From an uncultured Eubacterium sp. (GTDB taxonomy: Bacteria; Bacillota; Clostridia; Lachnospirales; Lachnospiraceae): a DNA stretch of 40,623 nucleotides. Positions 15,545 to 25,054 of the stretch are shown piece by piece. The number at the start of each line of letters is the position of its first letter. The stretch's first letter is position 1. Below the pieces are notes generated by a model that saw only the letters and a list, made by a program, of their open reading frames with translations, was not told where the DNA came from and searched no databases. The position numbers and the translations under genes are program-made. The stretch lies in contig CAMUML010000039.1 in assembly GCA_947089855.1 (NCBI GenBank), forward strand, positions 1 to 40,623, written 5' to 3'.

Positions 15545-15820
15545 ATGAAAATGAAAAAGACCCCTTCCAGAATCTGCGTTGGCTGCGGCGAAGCGAAAGA
15601 AAAACGCAGTATGGTGCGTATCGTTAAAAGTGCGGATGGCACGGTCAGCTTGGATGGAACCGGAAGGAAGAATGGACGTGGGGCATACATTTGCAAAAGC
15701 AGCAGCTGCCTGGAGCACGCTATAAAAAATAAGGGTTTAGAACGTTCGTTAAAAACTTCTATCCCGCAGGAAGTAGTATGTTTATTAAAAGAGGAGATGG
15801 GTGCAGTTGAAGCCAGATAA
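15545..15820 (+). CDS. ylxR: YlxR/RnpM family RNA-binding protein
   Basis: 91 residues. The family motifs CVGCGEAKEKRSMVRIVK and GRKNGRGAYIC are present; the family binds nucleic acid and in Bacillus modulates RNase P (RnpM). AGAAGGTG precedes the ATG at 15545; a second ATG two codons later is possible. Its 3' end overlaps the start of ylxQ by 20 bases, which implies translational coupling. Confidence 0.9.
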   Translation: MKMKKTPSRICVGCGEAKEKRSMVRIVKSADGTVSLDGTGRKNGRGAYICKSSSCLEHAIKNKGLERSLKTSIPQEVVCLLKEEMGAVEAR

Positions 15821-16142
15821 GGTATTGGCAATGGTTGGGATGGCCGCACGGGCAGGGGCTGTCGTTAGCGGGGAGTTTTCAACGGAACGTGCTGTAAAAA
15901 GTGGAAAGGCCCATTTGGTGATTGCTGCGGTAGATGCGTCCGAAAATACAAAAAAGCATTTCTCGGATATGTGTGCTTACCGGAAGGTAGCATATTATGA
16001 ATATGCACAAAAAGAGCAGCTTGGAGGCTGTATTGGCAAAGAGTACCGGGCGTCGCTGGCAATTACCGACGGGCAGCTGTCACAGGCGGTTATTAAGCGT
16101 TTAAAAGAATTCGAACAACGGAATCATGGAGGGAATCAATAG
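15801..16142 (+). CDS. ylxQ: L7Ae/L30e-like ribosomal protein homolog YlxQ
   Basis: 113 residues with the kink-turn-binding L7Ae fold: MVGMAARAGAVVSGEFSTERAVKSGKAHLVIAA is the family hallmark. There is no ATG at the start. The choice is between GTG at 15801, only 4 bases after GAGGAG, and TTG at 15807, with 10-base spacing; either gives overlap with ylxR. It is followed 3 bases later by infB. Its exact role in Firmicutes is not settled. Confidence 0.88.
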   Translation: MQLKPDKVLAMVGMAARAGAVVSGEFSTERAVKSGKAHLVIAAVDASENTKKHFSDMCAYRKVAYYEYAQKEQLGGCIGKEYRASLAITDGQLSQAVIKRLKEFEQRNHGGNQ

Positions 16143-16145
16143 CAT

Positions 16146-19100
16146 ATGGCAAAGAAGAAAATACATGAACTTGCGAAAGAAGTCGGGGTTGCGAGCAAAT
16201 CAATCGTAGATTTTATGAACAATTGGAAGAATAAGGAAAAAGGGAAATACACGGCCTCCAATTCCTTGGAAGTAGATGAGGTTGCACAGATTAAGGCAAA
16301 TTTAAATACACTGATCAAAGCCGAAAACAATGCAAAAGCTGCCCAAAAACAGGAGCCGGCAAGGGACGGGAAAGCAAAACCGGCAGCGGCGTCCGAAGGG
16401 CAGGCGATAGAACCGGCAAAGGGTAAAGAAGGGCAGGCAGCTGTACAAAAAAACAGTGAGAACAGGCAAAGCGAAGCGAAAGGAAAGAATGCCGAAAAGA
16501 GGGACGCCGCAACGGTATCTATGGGCGGTTTTAAAAATGTAGAAGGCAGGCTGGCACAGGCACGAAGGAACAGTGAAGGCAGGTCTATGGCACCAGGGTT
16601 GCGGAATGTGGAAAACAAAACAGCGTCGCCAGGGTTAAAAAATACGGAAAAGAAAGCGGATGCACCATCATCAAATACCGCATCCAACGCAAATGGCGCA
16701 GAAGGCAGGATGCCTGCTGGTACACAAAAAAGCGGGGATGCCAGGCCGGCACAAAAAAATACGGACGGAAGGCCAAGGGCAAAACAGGGCCAAGGCAAAA
16801 CCGCACCGAAAGAAACTTCCCAAAAAGAAACGGCACAAAAAGAAGCTTCCCAAAAAGAAACGGCACAAAGAGAAACTTCCCAAAAAGAAACGGCACAAAA
16901 AGAAGCTTCCCAAAAAGAAGCTTCCCAAAAAGAAGCTTTGCAGAAAGAAACTTCCCAAAAAGAAACCACGCAGGCTTTCCCAAAAGATATGATGCAAAAA
17001 AATACAGTCCAAAAAGAAACCACACACAAAGACAGTGTGCGTAAAGATACGGCCCATAAAGATAATATGCGTAGGGACACCGCACCAAAAGAATCTGTGA
17101 AAAAAGATACTGTGCAAAAAGACGGGGAAAATAGGCCGAGGAAAAAGGCCAGCATTACTGCTGTTTTCAATGCACAGTACAGTAAACAGAACCAGGGCCG
17201 TAATAAACCGGAAGCAAATAAAGAGAAAAAACCGCCCCGTGACCGCAGGCGCGGGGGCCGCAACCGGCAGCCGGAAAAAGAAAGGCCGCATATCCCGATC
17301 CGCCCGAATGCTGACCGTCCAAACTATGACCGTGCGTCCTTGCATGTGCCAGATGACGAAATCGTAAAGCCAGCATCCAATCCTACTGCTGCAGGGCGTA
17401 ACGCTGCACCAGCAGGCCAGAACGGGGAACGCGGGGAACGTGGGGAACGTACAGAGCGGAATATGCGCGGCACAAACAGCGGCCGCCAGGCAGGCAACGG
17501 GCAGACACAACGCACCGGCAGGCCAGAACGGGGCCAGAATGACAGGAGTGGCAGGAATGCAGGGTTTGAACAAAAAGGTGAAAAAGGCCATCAGAATAAT
17601 CGAGCGAATTCCGCTAATAATTATGGTGATAAAAACAGTGGCAGAGTCGGCCAGAATCGCCAGAAGGAATTTAAAGGGAAATTAGACCAGGACATCAACC
17701 GTTTCCATAAGGACGCTGCCAAATCTACCCCGGACGACTTACGCAAAGAAAGCCGGGACAGCGGCAGGGACCGTGATAACAGCCGCAAGAAAAATGGCGG
17801 CAATAAAGATTATGATAAGCTTGGCGGCAAGAAACAGGAACGCTATGTAAATCTGGAAAAGACGAGCGGCCATAAAAAGAAGAACCAGGCTCCGGCCACA
17901 CAGGCCCAAAAGGAAGAAGCGGCCATCCGTTCCATTACCCTGCCAGAACATATGACGATCCGTGAACTGGCAGAAAAGATGAAAGTCCAGCCAGCAGTGA
18001 TTATTAAGAAACTGTTTTTAAAAGGGACGATGGCTACCGTAAACCAGGATATTGATTATGAACATGCAGAAGAAATCGCACTGGAATTTAACTGCATTGC
18101 GGAACCGGAAGAAAAAATCGATGTGATCGCAGAGCTGTTAAAAGAAGAAGCGGAAGACGAAAGCAAGATGGTATCCCGTCCGCCGGTAGTCTGCGTTATG
18201 GGCCATGTTGACCACGGCAAAACATCCCTGCTGGATGCGATCCGCAATACAAGGGTAACCGATAAAGAAGCCGGCGGCATTACACAGGCAATTGGTGCGT
18301 ATGTTGTAAAATGCAATGGGGAAAATATCACATTTTTGGATACACCTGGGCATGAAGCGTTTACCGCTATGCGTATGCGGGGCGCTAATTCGACGGACAT
18401 TGCTATCCTGGTGGTAGCAGCTGACGACGGGGTAATGCCGCAGACCGTAGAAGCGATCAGCCATGCCAAGGCTGCCGGGATTGAGATTATTGTAGCAGTT
18501 AATAAGATTGATAAGCCAAATGCAAATGTAGAACGTGTCAAACAGGAGCTTTCCGAGTACGAACTGATCCCGGAAGACTGGGGCGGCAGCACCGTTTTTG
18601 TCCCGGTTTCCGCACATACGCATGAAGGCATTGAACAGCTGTTGGAAATGATCCTGCTGACTGCGGAAGTACTGGAGTTAAAGGCAAATCCAAAACGGAA
18701 CGCCCGCGGCGTTGTGATCGAGGCAAAGCTGGATAAGGGGCGCGGTGCGGTAGCAACTGTATTAGTGCAGAAAGGGACGTTAAAAGTTGGCCAGCCCGTT
18801 GCCTGCGGCAGCAGCTTTGGCAAAGTAAGGGCTATGATCGACGACCAGGGCCATAATGTCAAAGATGCAAAACCGTCTATGCCGGTAGAGATCTTAGGCT
18901 TAAGCAGCGTCCCGGATGCCGGCGAGACTTTTGTGGTATGCGAGTCGGAAAAAGATGCAAGGAACTTTGCACAGACGTATATCACAGAAAGCAAAGAAAA
19001 GCTGCTGGAAGAAACAAGGTCGCGTATGTCGCTGGATGACTTGTTTTCGCAGATTAAATCCGGCAATGTGAAAGATTTAAATATTATTGTAAAAGCAGAC

Positions 19101-19676
19101 GTACAAGGGTCTGTCGAAGCAGTCAAACAAAGCCTGCTGAAATTGTCGAACGAGGAAGTAGTAGTCAAAATTATCCACGGCGGTGTCGGTTCCGTAAACG
19201 AGTCTGATGTAAACCTGGCATCTGCGTCGAATGCGATTATTATCGGGTTTAACGTGCGTCCAGACCCGGTAGCCAAGGCAAGTGCAGAGCGTGAAGGCGT
19301 AGACATCCGCCTGTATAAAGTCATTTACAATGCAATCGAAGACGTATCCGCTGCGATGAAGGGGATGCTGGATCCTATTTTCGAGGAAAAAGTAATCGGC
19401 CACGCCGAAGTGCGCCAGCTGTTTAAAGCATCCGGCGTTGGGAATATCGCAGGCTCTTATGTGCTGGACGGTATTTTCGAACGCAACTGCAAGTGCCGTA
19501 TCCGTAGGGAAGGGGAAGAAATCTACAATGGTTCCCTGGCATCTTTGAAACGTTTTAAAGACGACGTTAAGGAAGTGCGTGCAGGCTATGAATGCGGCCT
19601 TGTCTTTGAAGGGTTTAACGATATTGCGGAATTTGACCAAATTGAAGCTTATAAAATGGTGGAAGTGCCTCGTTAG
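16146..19676 (+). CDS. infB: Translation initiation factor IF-2 with an expanded N-terminal region
   Basis: GTPase that places initiator fMet-tRNA on the 30S subunit and promotes 50S joining. 1176 residues against 716 in Bacillus subtilis. Residues 1-52 are the first IF2-N module ([13 protein letters not shown]). Residues ~60-590 are a charged, disordered linker, including ten consecutive pentapeptides of the (T/A)(S/A)QKE type at 224-273, then diverged HKD/RKDT units and Arg/Gly/Asn-rich stretches. A second IF2-N module lies near 595-645 ([13 protein letters not shown]). The G domain follows with [14 protein letters not shown] and NKID, then domains II-IV to the end. The catalytic part looks intact. 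Confidence 0.95.
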   Translation: MAKKKIHELAKEVGVASKSIVDFMNNWKNKEKGKYTASNSLEVDEVAQIKANLNTLIKAENNAKAAQKQEPARDGKAKPAAASEGQAIEPAKGKEGQAAVQKNSENRQSEAKGKNAEKRDAATVSMGGFKNVEGRLAQARRNSEGRSMAPGLRNVENKTASPGLKNTEKKADAPSSNTASNANGAEGRMPAGTQKSGDARPAQKNTDGRPRAKQGQGKTAPKETSQKETAQKEASQKETAQRETSQKETAQKEASQKEASQKEALQKETSQKETTQAFPKDMMQKNTVQKETTHKDSVRKDTAHKDNMRRDTAPKESVKKDTVQKDGENRPRKKASITAVFNAQYSKQNQGRNKPEANKEKKPPRDRRRGGRNRQPEKERPHIPIRPNADRPNYDRASLHVPDDEIVKPASNPTAAGRNAAPAGQNGERGERGERTERNMRGTNSGRQAGNGQTQRTGRPERGQNDRSGRNAGFEQKGEKGHQNNRANSANNYGDKNSGRVGQNRQKEFKGKLDQDINRFHKDAAKSTPDDLRKESRDSGRDRDNSRKKNGGNKDYDKLGGKKQERYVNLEKTSGHKKKNQAPATQAQKEEAAIRSITLPEHMTIRELAEKMKVQPAVIIKKLFLKGTMATVNQDIDYEHAEEIALEFNCIAEPEEKIDVIAELLKEEAEDESKMVSRPPVVCVMGHVDHGKTSLLDAIRNTRVTDKEAGGITQAIGAYVVKCNGENITFLDTPGHEAFTAMRMRGANSTDIAILVVAADDGVMPQTVEAISHAKAAGIEIIVAVNKIDKPNANVERVKQELSEYELIPEDWGGSTVFVPVSAHTHEGIEQLLEMILLTAEVLELKANPKRNARGVVIEAKLDKGRGAVATVLVQKGTLKVGQPVACGSSFGKVRAMIDDQGHNVKDAKPSMPVEILGLSSVPDAGETFVVCESEKDARNFAQTYITESKEKLLEETRSRMSLDDLFSQIKSGNVKDLNIIVKADVQGSVEAVKQSLLKLSNEEVVVKIIHGGVGSVNESDVNLASASNAIIIGFNVRPDPVAKASAEREGVDIRLYKVIYNAIEDVSAAMKGMLDPIFEEKVIGHAEVRQLFKASGVGNIAGSYVLDGIFERNCKCRIRREGEEIYNGSLASLKRFKDDVKEVRAGYECGLVFEGFNDIAEFDQIEAYKMVEVPR
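16815..16964 (+). repeat. 15-bp tandem repeats in infB
   Basis: Ten consecutive 15-bp units of the form (A/G)CTTCCCAAAAAGAA or ACGGCACAAAAAGAA encode QKE pentapeptides 224-273. Two unit types partly alternate, which points to growth by unequal exchange of 30-bp pairs. Confidence 0.85.
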
Positions 19677-19685
19677 CCGCAGCTA

Positions 19686-19732
19686 AGAGCTGCCGCATGC
19701 CGCAAACCAACCCGGAGGGATGCGGCAGCTCT
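19686..19732 (+). promoter_or_regulatory. Hairpin between infB and rbfA (first)
   Basis: 13-bp stem AGAGCTGCCGCAT / ATGCGGCAGCTCT directly behind the infB stop. No T tract follows. It may be an mRNA processing or stability element inside the operon, or a weak terminator. Confidence 0.5.
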
Positions 19733-19739
19733 ATTTATC

Positions 19740-19776
19740 CGGCAGTGCAGGGCAAAGAAACCTGCCTTGTACTGCC
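19740..19776 (+). promoter_or_regulatory. Hairpin between infB and rbfA (second)
   Basis: GGCAGTGCAGGGC pairs imperfectly with GCCTTGTACTGCC around AAAGAAACCT, about 40 bases before the rbfA start. No T tract. Function unknown. Confidence 0.4.
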
Positions 19777-19814
19777 AAACACTAAAGTTTGCCAAATAAT
19801 AAGAGGTATAAAAA

Positions 19815-20270
19815 ATGAGAAAGAACAGCATTAAAAATATACGTATCAACGAGGAAGTGCTGCGCAAACTTAGCGAGATCATCCGCGGCGATATGAAAGA
19901 CCCGCGCATCCATCCAATGACAAGCGTTGTCTCGGTAGAGGTTGCGCCAGATTTAAAGACTTGCAAAGCCTATATCAGTGTTTTGGGGGATAAGCAGGCG
20001 CAAAAAGATACGTTGGAAGGGCTTAAAAGCGCGGAAGGCTTTATCCGGCACAGCCTTGCCAAGACCGTCAATCTGCGCAATACGCCGCAGATTACGTTTA
20101 TTATCGACCAGTCGATCGAATATGGCGTAAATATGTCTTATTTGATTGATAAAGTTAACCGGGAAAGCAAGCACGCAGTGCCGCCATCCGATGGTGCCTC
20201 AGCGCAGCCGGCGGAAGCTTCTCCAAAACCGGATGCAGGCCCGGGCCTGCAGGAGGGCAGCCATGCATAG
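19815..20270 (+). CDS. rbfA: Ribosome-binding factor A
   Basis: Cold-shock 30S maturation factor. 151 residues, ATG after AGAGGT. The single KH-like domain occupies residues 1-~118 (INEEVLRKLSEIIRGDMKDPR, SVEVAPDLKTCKAYISVLG). The last ~30 residues are a Pro/Ala/Ser-rich tail not needed by the fold. Its stop overlaps the nrnA start by 8 bases, so the two are translationally coupled. Confidence 0.93.
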   Translation: MRKNSIKNIRINEEVLRKLSEIIRGDMKDPRIHPMTSVVSVEVAPDLKTCKAYISVLGDKQAQKDTLEGLKSAEGFIRHSLAKTVNLRNTPQITFIIDQSIEYGVNMSYLIDKVNRESKHAVPPSDGASAQPAEASPKPDAGPGLQEGSHA

Positions 20271-21243
20271 TTTGGAAGAAGTGCTGCACCAAGTAAACAA
20301 AGTGGCGGTCGCAGGGCATATCAAACCAGACGGGGACTGCATCGGTTCCTGCCTGGCCACATACAACTACCTGAAAGAATACCATCCTCAGATAGAAGCA
20401 AAATTATTTCTGGAACCAATCCCAAATATTTTTAAATTTTTATCCCGTTCTGACGAAATTATCAGTAGTTCCGATTATACGGAAGCATTTGACCTATTGA
20501 TCGTGCAAGACTGTGGGGATACGGGCAGGCTTGGAGATGCAGCCCGCCTATTAAATACAGCAGCAAACGTCGTTTGTATTGACCACCATATCAGCAATTC
20601 TGGTTTTGGGGATACCAGCTGCATTGTACCGTCGGCAAGTTCAACATCGGAACTGGTTTTTGGGCTATTGGAAAAAGAGCGTATTACAAAACAGATCGCA
20701 GAATGCCTCTATGTAGGCATTGTGCATGATACCGGCCTGTTCCAGTACTCCTGCACTTCCTCCAAGACCATGCAGGCGGCTGGTTTTTTAATGGATACCG
20801 GCATTGATTTTTCCAGGATTGTCGATAAAACATATGTGGAAAAAACTTATGAGCAAAACCAGATCCTTGCCAGGGCTCTGGAAAAAAGTCGGCTCCACTT
20901 AAATGGCTCCTGCATCTCATCCATTATAACAACCGGTGATATGAAAGACTGCCAGGCACTGCCCAAACATCTGGAAGGTATCGTTGCACAGCTGCGTTCC
21001 ACCAAAGGCGTGGAAGCGGCAGTCTTTTTTTATCCACAGGCAGACTATACCGGGAAGGCCAAAAGCGGGGAATATAAGATCAGTTTCCGCTCGTCTTCCG
21101 ATGCCGTCAACGTGGCCCAGATCGCTGTGCAATATGGCGGCGGCGGGCATGTACGGGCAGCCGGCGCATCTACCAGCCTGCCGCCGGAAGAATGCCTGGC
21201 ACAGATATTAAAGCAAATCGAAGCCCAATTGGGGCATAACTAG
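20263..21243 (+). CDS. nrnA: DHH-family nanoRNase/pAp phosphatase
   Basis: Degrades 2-5 nt RNA fragments and often dephosphorylates 3'-phosphoadenosine 5'-phosphate. The ATG at 20263 is preferred over the upstream in-frame ATG because GGAGGG lies just upstream and family homology starts there; length 326. DHH-domain metal motifs: HIKPDGDCIGS, QDCGD, IDHHIS; the C-terminal DHHA1 domain ends with GGGGHVRAAGAS. Position between rbfA and truB is the classical Firmicute order. Confidence 0.9.
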   Translation: MHSLEEVLHQVNKVAVAGHIKPDGDCIGSCLATYNYLKEYHPQIEAKLFLEPIPNIFKFLSRSDEIISSSDYTEAFDLLIVQDCGDTGRLGDAARLLNTAANVVCIDHHISNSGFGDTSCIVPSASSTSELVFGLLEKERITKQIAECLYVGIVHDTGLFQYSCTSSKTMQAAGFLMDTGIDFSRIVDKTYVEKTYEQNQILARALEKSRLHLNGSCISSIITTGDMKDCQALPKHLEGIVAQLRSTKGVEAAVFFYPQADYTGKAKSGEYKISFRSSSDAVNVAQIAVQYGGGGHVRAAGASTSLPPEECLAQILKQIEAQLGHN

Positions 21244-21289
21244 AATCAATGCCTGGCGCCACACAGGGGCGACGATCGGAGTAAGCTAC

Positions 21290-22249
21290 ATGAATGGAAT
21301 CTTAAATGTATACAAAGAAAAAGGCTACACTTCCCATGATGTAGTCGCTAAATTACGCGGCATTTGCCATCAGAAAAAAATCGGCCATACCGGAACGCTT
21401 GACCCGGATGCGGAAGGGGTCCTTCCCGTCTGCCTTGGCACAGCGGCAAAAGCCTGCAGCCTGATCACCGATAAGGATAAAGAATATACAGCCATCCTGC
21501 TGCTTGGAAAAGAAACAGACACCCAAGATGCCAGCGGGGCTGTCCAAAAAGAATCGGAGGTCTTATATACAAAAGACGAAGTACAAAAAGCGGCCGAATC
21601 CTTTATCGGTGCAACCAGCCAGGTCCCGCCAATGTATTCCGCGTTAAAGGTAAACGGAAAAAAATTGTATGACCTGGCAAGGCAAGGGATTGAAGTAGCC
21701 CGCAGCCCGAGGCCGATCCGGATTTATGATATAAAAATCGAATGGATCTGCCTTCCAAGGGTAAAACTGCATGTACATTGCTCCAAAGGCACCTATATCC
21801 GTACACTGTGCCATGACATCGGACAGCAGTTAGGCTGCGGTGGCTGCATGGAAGAACTGCTTCGTACCAGGAGCGGTATGTTTTCCATTGGGCAGTCTTA
21901 CAAGTTAGCGCAGATCGAAGCATTGGCTGCGCAGGGAAACCTTTCCCAGATCTTGCTGCAGGCCGACATCCTGTTTCCGGAATATCCAAAGGCAAGCGTA
22001 GCACAACCGTTCCTGGCCATGCTCCAAAACGGCAACCGCCTGCCCAAACGGGCGTTTTGCAGTATTCAGGAATGTGCCCAACCGGCGCAGGAAAACAGCA
22101 GCGGCAGCAACGGTTTGCCTAAACAGGCAGTTTGTGGTATGCGTGTATACCTGGATGGGGAATTTTTCGCTATCTATGCGCTGGATCAGGCACGTGGGGA
22201 TTATAAGCCTATGAAAATATTTGGCCGGGGGATAAAAGACAGACCATGA
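21290..22249 (+). CDS. truB: tRNA pseudouridine(55) synthase
   Basis: Makes pseudouridine 55 in the T loop of tRNAs. 319 residues, ATG after GGAG. The catalytic Asp lies in HTGTLDPDAEGVLPVCLG; later VPPMYSALKVNGKKLYDLAR and KGTYIRTLCHDIG are family hallmarks. A Ser/Asn-rich insertion (AQPAQENSSGSNGLPK) lies in the C-terminal part near 265-280. The stop overlaps the ribF start by 4 bases (ATGA). Confidence 0.95.
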   Translation: MNGILNVYKEKGYTSHDVVAKLRGICHQKKIGHTGTLDPDAEGVLPVCLGTAAKACSLITDKDKEYTAILLLGKETDTQDASGAVQKESEVLYTKDEVQKAAESFIGATSQVPPMYSALKVNGKKLYDLARQGIEVARSPRPIRIYDIKIEWICLPRVKLHVHCSKGTYIRTLCHDIGQQLGCGGCMEELLRTRSGMFSIGQSYKLAQIEALAAQGNLSQILLQADILFPEYPKASVAQPFLAMLQNGNRLPKRAFCSIQECAQPAQENSSGSNGLPKQAVCGMRVYLDGEFFAIYALDQARGDYKPMKIFGRGIKDRP

Positions 22250-23169
22250 GATATGAAAAAGATTTTAAGCATTTACAACTAACGGAAGATACCGTCCTTT
22301 CGCTTGGAAAATTTGACGGCCTGCACCGCGGCCACAAGCTTTTGATGGATGCCGTTTTTGAAAAAAAGCAGCTTGGCCTAAAAGCAGCGATCTTTACCTT
22401 TGACATCCCTCCCAAAAGTGTAGCCAGCCATAAACAGCAGGTGATTACAACCAATACCGAAAAACAGGGCCTGTTTTGCAGCCAGGGCGTAGACTATTTT
22501 ATCGAGTGCGCGTTTACGGAAACCGTTATGAAAATGGAAGCAAAACAGTTCTTAGAAGAAATAGTAGGCCGCCTGCGTGTAAAATGCATAGTAGCCGGTA
22601 CCGATTTCCATTTCGGCCACAACCGCAGGGGCGATTACCAGATGCTTTTAGACTATGCCGAAAAGTACGGCTACAAAGCCTGCATCGTACCCAAAATGCA
22701 GCACCAGGGCCGCGACATCAGCAGCACCTACATCCGGGAAGAACTGCAAAAAGGGAACCTGGCGCTGGCAAATGAGCTGCTGGGCTACCCGTATTTTATC
22801 CAGGGCAGTATTGTACATGGCAACAAACTGGGCAGGACCATCGGTTTTCCAACCATCAATATCCAGCCGCCGCCAGAAAAATTACTGCCACCGTTTGGCG
22901 TATACCTTTCTAAAATCTACCTAGAAAGCGGGCAGTACTGCGGCATTACCAATATAGGCAAAAAGCCGACCGTCCAGGGCGGGTATCCGGCAGGCGCCGA
23001 AACATTCCTTTATAATTTCAGCCAGGATGCCTATGGGAAACAAGCCAAAATAGAGCTTTTGCATTTTATGCGCCCGGAAATAAAATTTGAAGGGATTGCG
23101 GAATTGAAGGCGCAGTTAGAAAAAGATGTGGCTTATGGGGAGGCATATTTTAAGGGGAGTGGAACCTAA
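22246..23169 (+). CDS. ribF: Bifunctional riboflavin kinase/FMN adenylyltransferase
   Basis: Makes FMN then FAD from riboflavin. 307 residues. The N-terminal nucleotidyltransferase domain has LGKFDGLHRGHKLLM and TDFHFGHNRRGDY with ISSTYIREEL; the C-terminal kinase domain has GNKLGRTIGFPTINI and the ITNIGKKPTVQGG loop. It is translationally coupled to truB and is the last gene of the rimP operon. No clear terminator was seen in the 60 bases after it; a new promoter follows at 23230. Confidence 0.94.
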   Translation: MRYEKDFKHLQLTEDTVLSLGKFDGLHRGHKLLMDAVFEKKQLGLKAAIFTFDIPPKSVASHKQQVITTNTEKQGLFCSQGVDYFIECAFTETVMKMEAKQFLEEIVGRLRVKCIVAGTDFHFGHNRRGDYQMLLDYAEKYGYKACIVPKMQHQGRDISSTYIREELQKGNLALANELLGYPYFIQGSIVHGNKLGRTIGFPTINIQPPPEKLLPPFGVYLSKIYLESGQYCGITNIGKKPTVQGGYPAGAETFLYNFSQDAYGKQAKIELLHFMRPEIKFEGIAELKAQLEKDVAYGEAYFKGSGT

Positions 23170-23229
23170 TCCATAACTGAAACGGTTGCAGCCTTAAATC
23201 ATTTTTTATTACGCGGTTATTACAATATG

Positions 23230-23258
23230 TTGACAGCTTTGTAAGATGTTGCTATAAT
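23230..23258 (+). promoter_or_regulatory. Consensus promoter of the NlpC/P60 gene
   Basis: Perfect TTGACA (23230-23235) and TATAAT (23253-23258) with 17-bp spacing, the best match to consensus in the window. Leader of about 90 bases to the ATG at 23355. Confidence 0.9.
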
Positions 23259-23354
23259 ATACCGGAATCGAAACAGTAATTTAAGTAAACATTACGGTTT
23301 TATAGAGAGAAAATTATTACAAAGTACGACTATAATAATAATCAGGAGGATAAA

Positions 23355-24494
23355 ATGAAATTCAGGTTCATAAAATTGGGGGCAGTGTTTATGGCTGCAA
23401 TTATGACGGTTATGGGAAGCCGGACGGCAACAGTAAGGGCCAGTTCCGTCCATGCAGGCATTAGTGCAGTCTTAGCAGAATGTCTAAACGGCGGTTCCAC
23501 AGTGAAGGCGCAAAAAACAGCCAAAAAAACAACGGCTTCAAAAGCGGCAAAATCCGAGGAAAAATCAAAAGAAAGCGCAAAAAACAAACACAGCCTAAAG
23601 CAGAAGAAAAAGGAAACAGAAAAAACAATTTGTGGCTATAAAAACCTTGGGATCGCAGATGTAGACAATTACCTGAATATCCGCGCAGAAGCTAGTGAAA
23701 GCGCTAAAATTGTCGGCAAGCTTTCTTCCAATGCCGGCTGTGAAATTGTGGATACAAAAGACGGATGGTACGAAATACAGTCTGGAAAAGTAAGTGGGTA
23801 TGTAAAAAGCGATTATATTATTACAGGGGAGACGGCAGAAAAAAAAGCTGAGAAGTTAAAAAAGACGGTGGCAACTGTAAATACGGTTACGGTGTATATC
23901 CGGGAAAAGCCAAATACAGACTGTACGATTTTAACTATTGTAACAGCGGATGAAGAACTCGAAGTGATTAAAGAAGGAAAGGACTGGATCGAAGTCAAAC
24001 TGGACGATGAAAATGGCTATGTAAATGCCAAATACGTAGACCTTTCCGAAGAACTGAAAAAAGCAATGGCCTATACCGAACCGGAAGCGGAAGAAAGCAA
24101 CAGCAGCCAGGAAAGCGGGCAGCCGGCCGGTAATACAAGCAGCGGCTATTCCCTTGTGCAGAATGCTTTAAATTATGTAGGGTGCCCTTATGTATGGGGC
24201 GGGACAAGCCTTTCCAATGGGGTCGACTGTTCTGGGTTTACGATGCAGCTTTTGGCCCAATATGGCGTCTATTTGCCGCATTCTGCTGCTGCACAGGCAG
24301 GCTATGGCACCAGCATCAGTACCTCGCAGCTGCAGCCGGGGGATTTGATCTTCTATGGCAGCGGCAGTTATATTAGCCATGTGGCCATTTATATTGGCAG
24401 TGGCCAGATTGTCCATGCAAGCAATGAGCGGGACGGCATTAAAGTGTCCAATGCATTTTACCGCACCCCAATCTGCTGCCGACGGATGCTGTAA
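23355..24494 (+). CDS. Secreted SH3-domain NlpC/P60 cell-wall endopeptidase
   Basis: 379 residues, ATG after AGGAGG. Order of parts: signal peptide (1-~29, basic start then LGAVFMAAIMTVMG), Lys/Ala-rich linker (~50-90, KKTTASKAAKSEEKSKES), two bacterial SH3 domains (~97-158 and ~172-232), Ser/Gly linker, and a C-terminal NlpC/P60 domain. The catalytic triad candidates are C292 (GVDCSGFT), H342 (SHVAIYIG) and H354 (IVHASN). Such enzymes cut peptide stems of peptidoglycan, usually at gamma-D-Glu bonds. It ends with FYRTPICCRRML. Strong promoter implies high expression. Confidence 0.9.
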   Translation: MKFRFIKLGAVFMAAIMTVMGSRTATVRASSVHAGISAVLAECLNGGSTVKAQKTAKKTTASKAAKSEEKSKESAKNKHSLKQKKKETEKTICGYKNLGIADVDNYLNIRAEASESAKIVGKLSSNAGCEIVDTKDGWYEIQSGKVSGYVKSDYIITGETAEKKAEKLKKTVATVNTVTVYIREKPNTDCTILTIVTADEELEVIKEGKDWIEVKLDDENGYVNAKYVDLSEELKKAMAYTEPEAEESNSSQESGQPAGNTSSGYSLVQNALNYVGCPYVWGGTSLSNGVDCSGFTMQLLAQYGVYLPHSAAAQAGYGTSISTSQLQPGDLIFYGSGSYISHVAIYIGSGQIVHASNERDGIKVSNAFYRTPICCRRML

Positions 24495-24508
24495 AGTATA
24501 AAAAATAG

Positions 24509-24537
24509 TTTACAATTAATTTCAGGTATGTTATATT
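24509..24537 (+). promoter_or_regulatory. Promoter of rpsO
   Basis: TTTACA (24509-24514), 17-bp spacer, TATATT (24532-24537). It lies just downstream of the NlpC/P60 stop. Confidence 0.6.
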
Positions 24538-24547
24538 TAAAAAGCAT

Positions 24548-24638
24548 GAGCCAGCCCATATTCGGTAGATGGATTCTCCGACCTTTTACTGAGTATCATG
24601 CGGATAGGGGCGATAAAGAAGAATATGGAGGAAGACAA
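24548..24638 (+). promoter_or_regulatory. Structured rpsO leader, possible S15 autoregulatory site
   Basis: About 95 bases between the promoter and the S15 start code nothing. GCCCAT (24554-24559) can pair with ATAGGGGC (24604-24611) to enclose a hairpin TCGG...CCGA (24562-24581), giving a junction of the kind S15 recognises. Firmicute rpsO leaders are commonly bound by S15; that this one is depends on inference from position and fold, not from a model match. Confidence 0.45.
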
Positions 24639-24905
24639 ATGTTATCGAAAGAAAAGAAAGAAGCGATTATTTCAGAGTACGGCAAAAAGCCTGGCGATAC
24701 TGGTTCGACAGAAGTGCAGGTAGCTTTGCTGACAGCGAGGATCAATGAACTGACAGAGCATTTAAAGGTAAACCAGAAAGACCACCATTCCAGAAGGGGG
24801 CTTTTGAAAATGGTTGGGCAAAGAAGAGGGCTTTTAGCATACTTAAAGAAGAATGATATTGAACGGTATCGTACTTTGATCAAGCGCTTAGGTTTAAGAA
24901 AATAA
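24639..24905 (+). CDS. rpsO: Ribosomal protein S15
   Basis: Primary 16S rRNA-binding protein of the 30S platform. The ATG at 24639 follows GGAGGAAG and gives 88 residues, the standard size; the upstream in-frame ATG falls in the leader. Hallmarks: [36 protein letters not shown], and the end [13 protein letters not shown]. Followed by a terminator and then pnp, the common bacterial order. Confidence 0.96.
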   Translation: MLSKEKKEAIISEYGKKPGDTGSTEVQVALLTARINELTEHLKVNQKDHHSRRGLLKMVGQRRGLLAYLKKNDIERYRTLIKRLGLRK

Positions 24906-24919
24906 TGCAAACAGGAGAA

Positions 24920-24944
24920 GGGCGGAGATTTTCCGCTCTTTTTT
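24920..24944 (+). terminator. Intrinsic terminator of rpsO
   Basis: GGGCGGA / TCCGCTC stem (one G-U pair) followed by six T at 24939-24944. Some read-through into pnp is likely because no strong pnp promoter was seen. Confidence 0.75.
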
Positions 24945-24967
24945 AAGGCTGTGGGGCAAATGATCTT

Positions 24968-25034
24968 GTTAGGTTGGGGTGTTAAAAGGGAGATGCCGGG
25001 CCCCCGGCGCCTGCCTTGTGACACCCGAACTAAC
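24968..25034 (+). promoter_or_regulatory. Structured pnp leader
   Basis: GTTAGGTTGGGGTGT (24968-24982) pairs almost fully with ACACCCGAACTAAC (25021-25034), enclosing a GC hairpin GCCGG/CCGGC (24995-25008). The outer stem ends 20 bases before the pnp ATG, next to the ribosome binding site. In enterobacteria PNPase autoregulates through a leader duplex; a similar role here is only inferred. Confidence 0.5.
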
Positions 25035-25054
25035 TAGGAAGAAGGAGAAAAGAC

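Noticed and set aside
16136-17591. Long reverse-strand open frames over the infB N-terminal region
   Set aside because: Shadow frames of the repetitive linker; Phe/Ser/Leu-rich nonsense with no start signal.
18056-19324. 422-codon reverse-strand open frame over the IF-2 GTPase domain
   Set aside because: It lies entirely opposite conserved IF-2 domains and has no RBS or recognisable domain.
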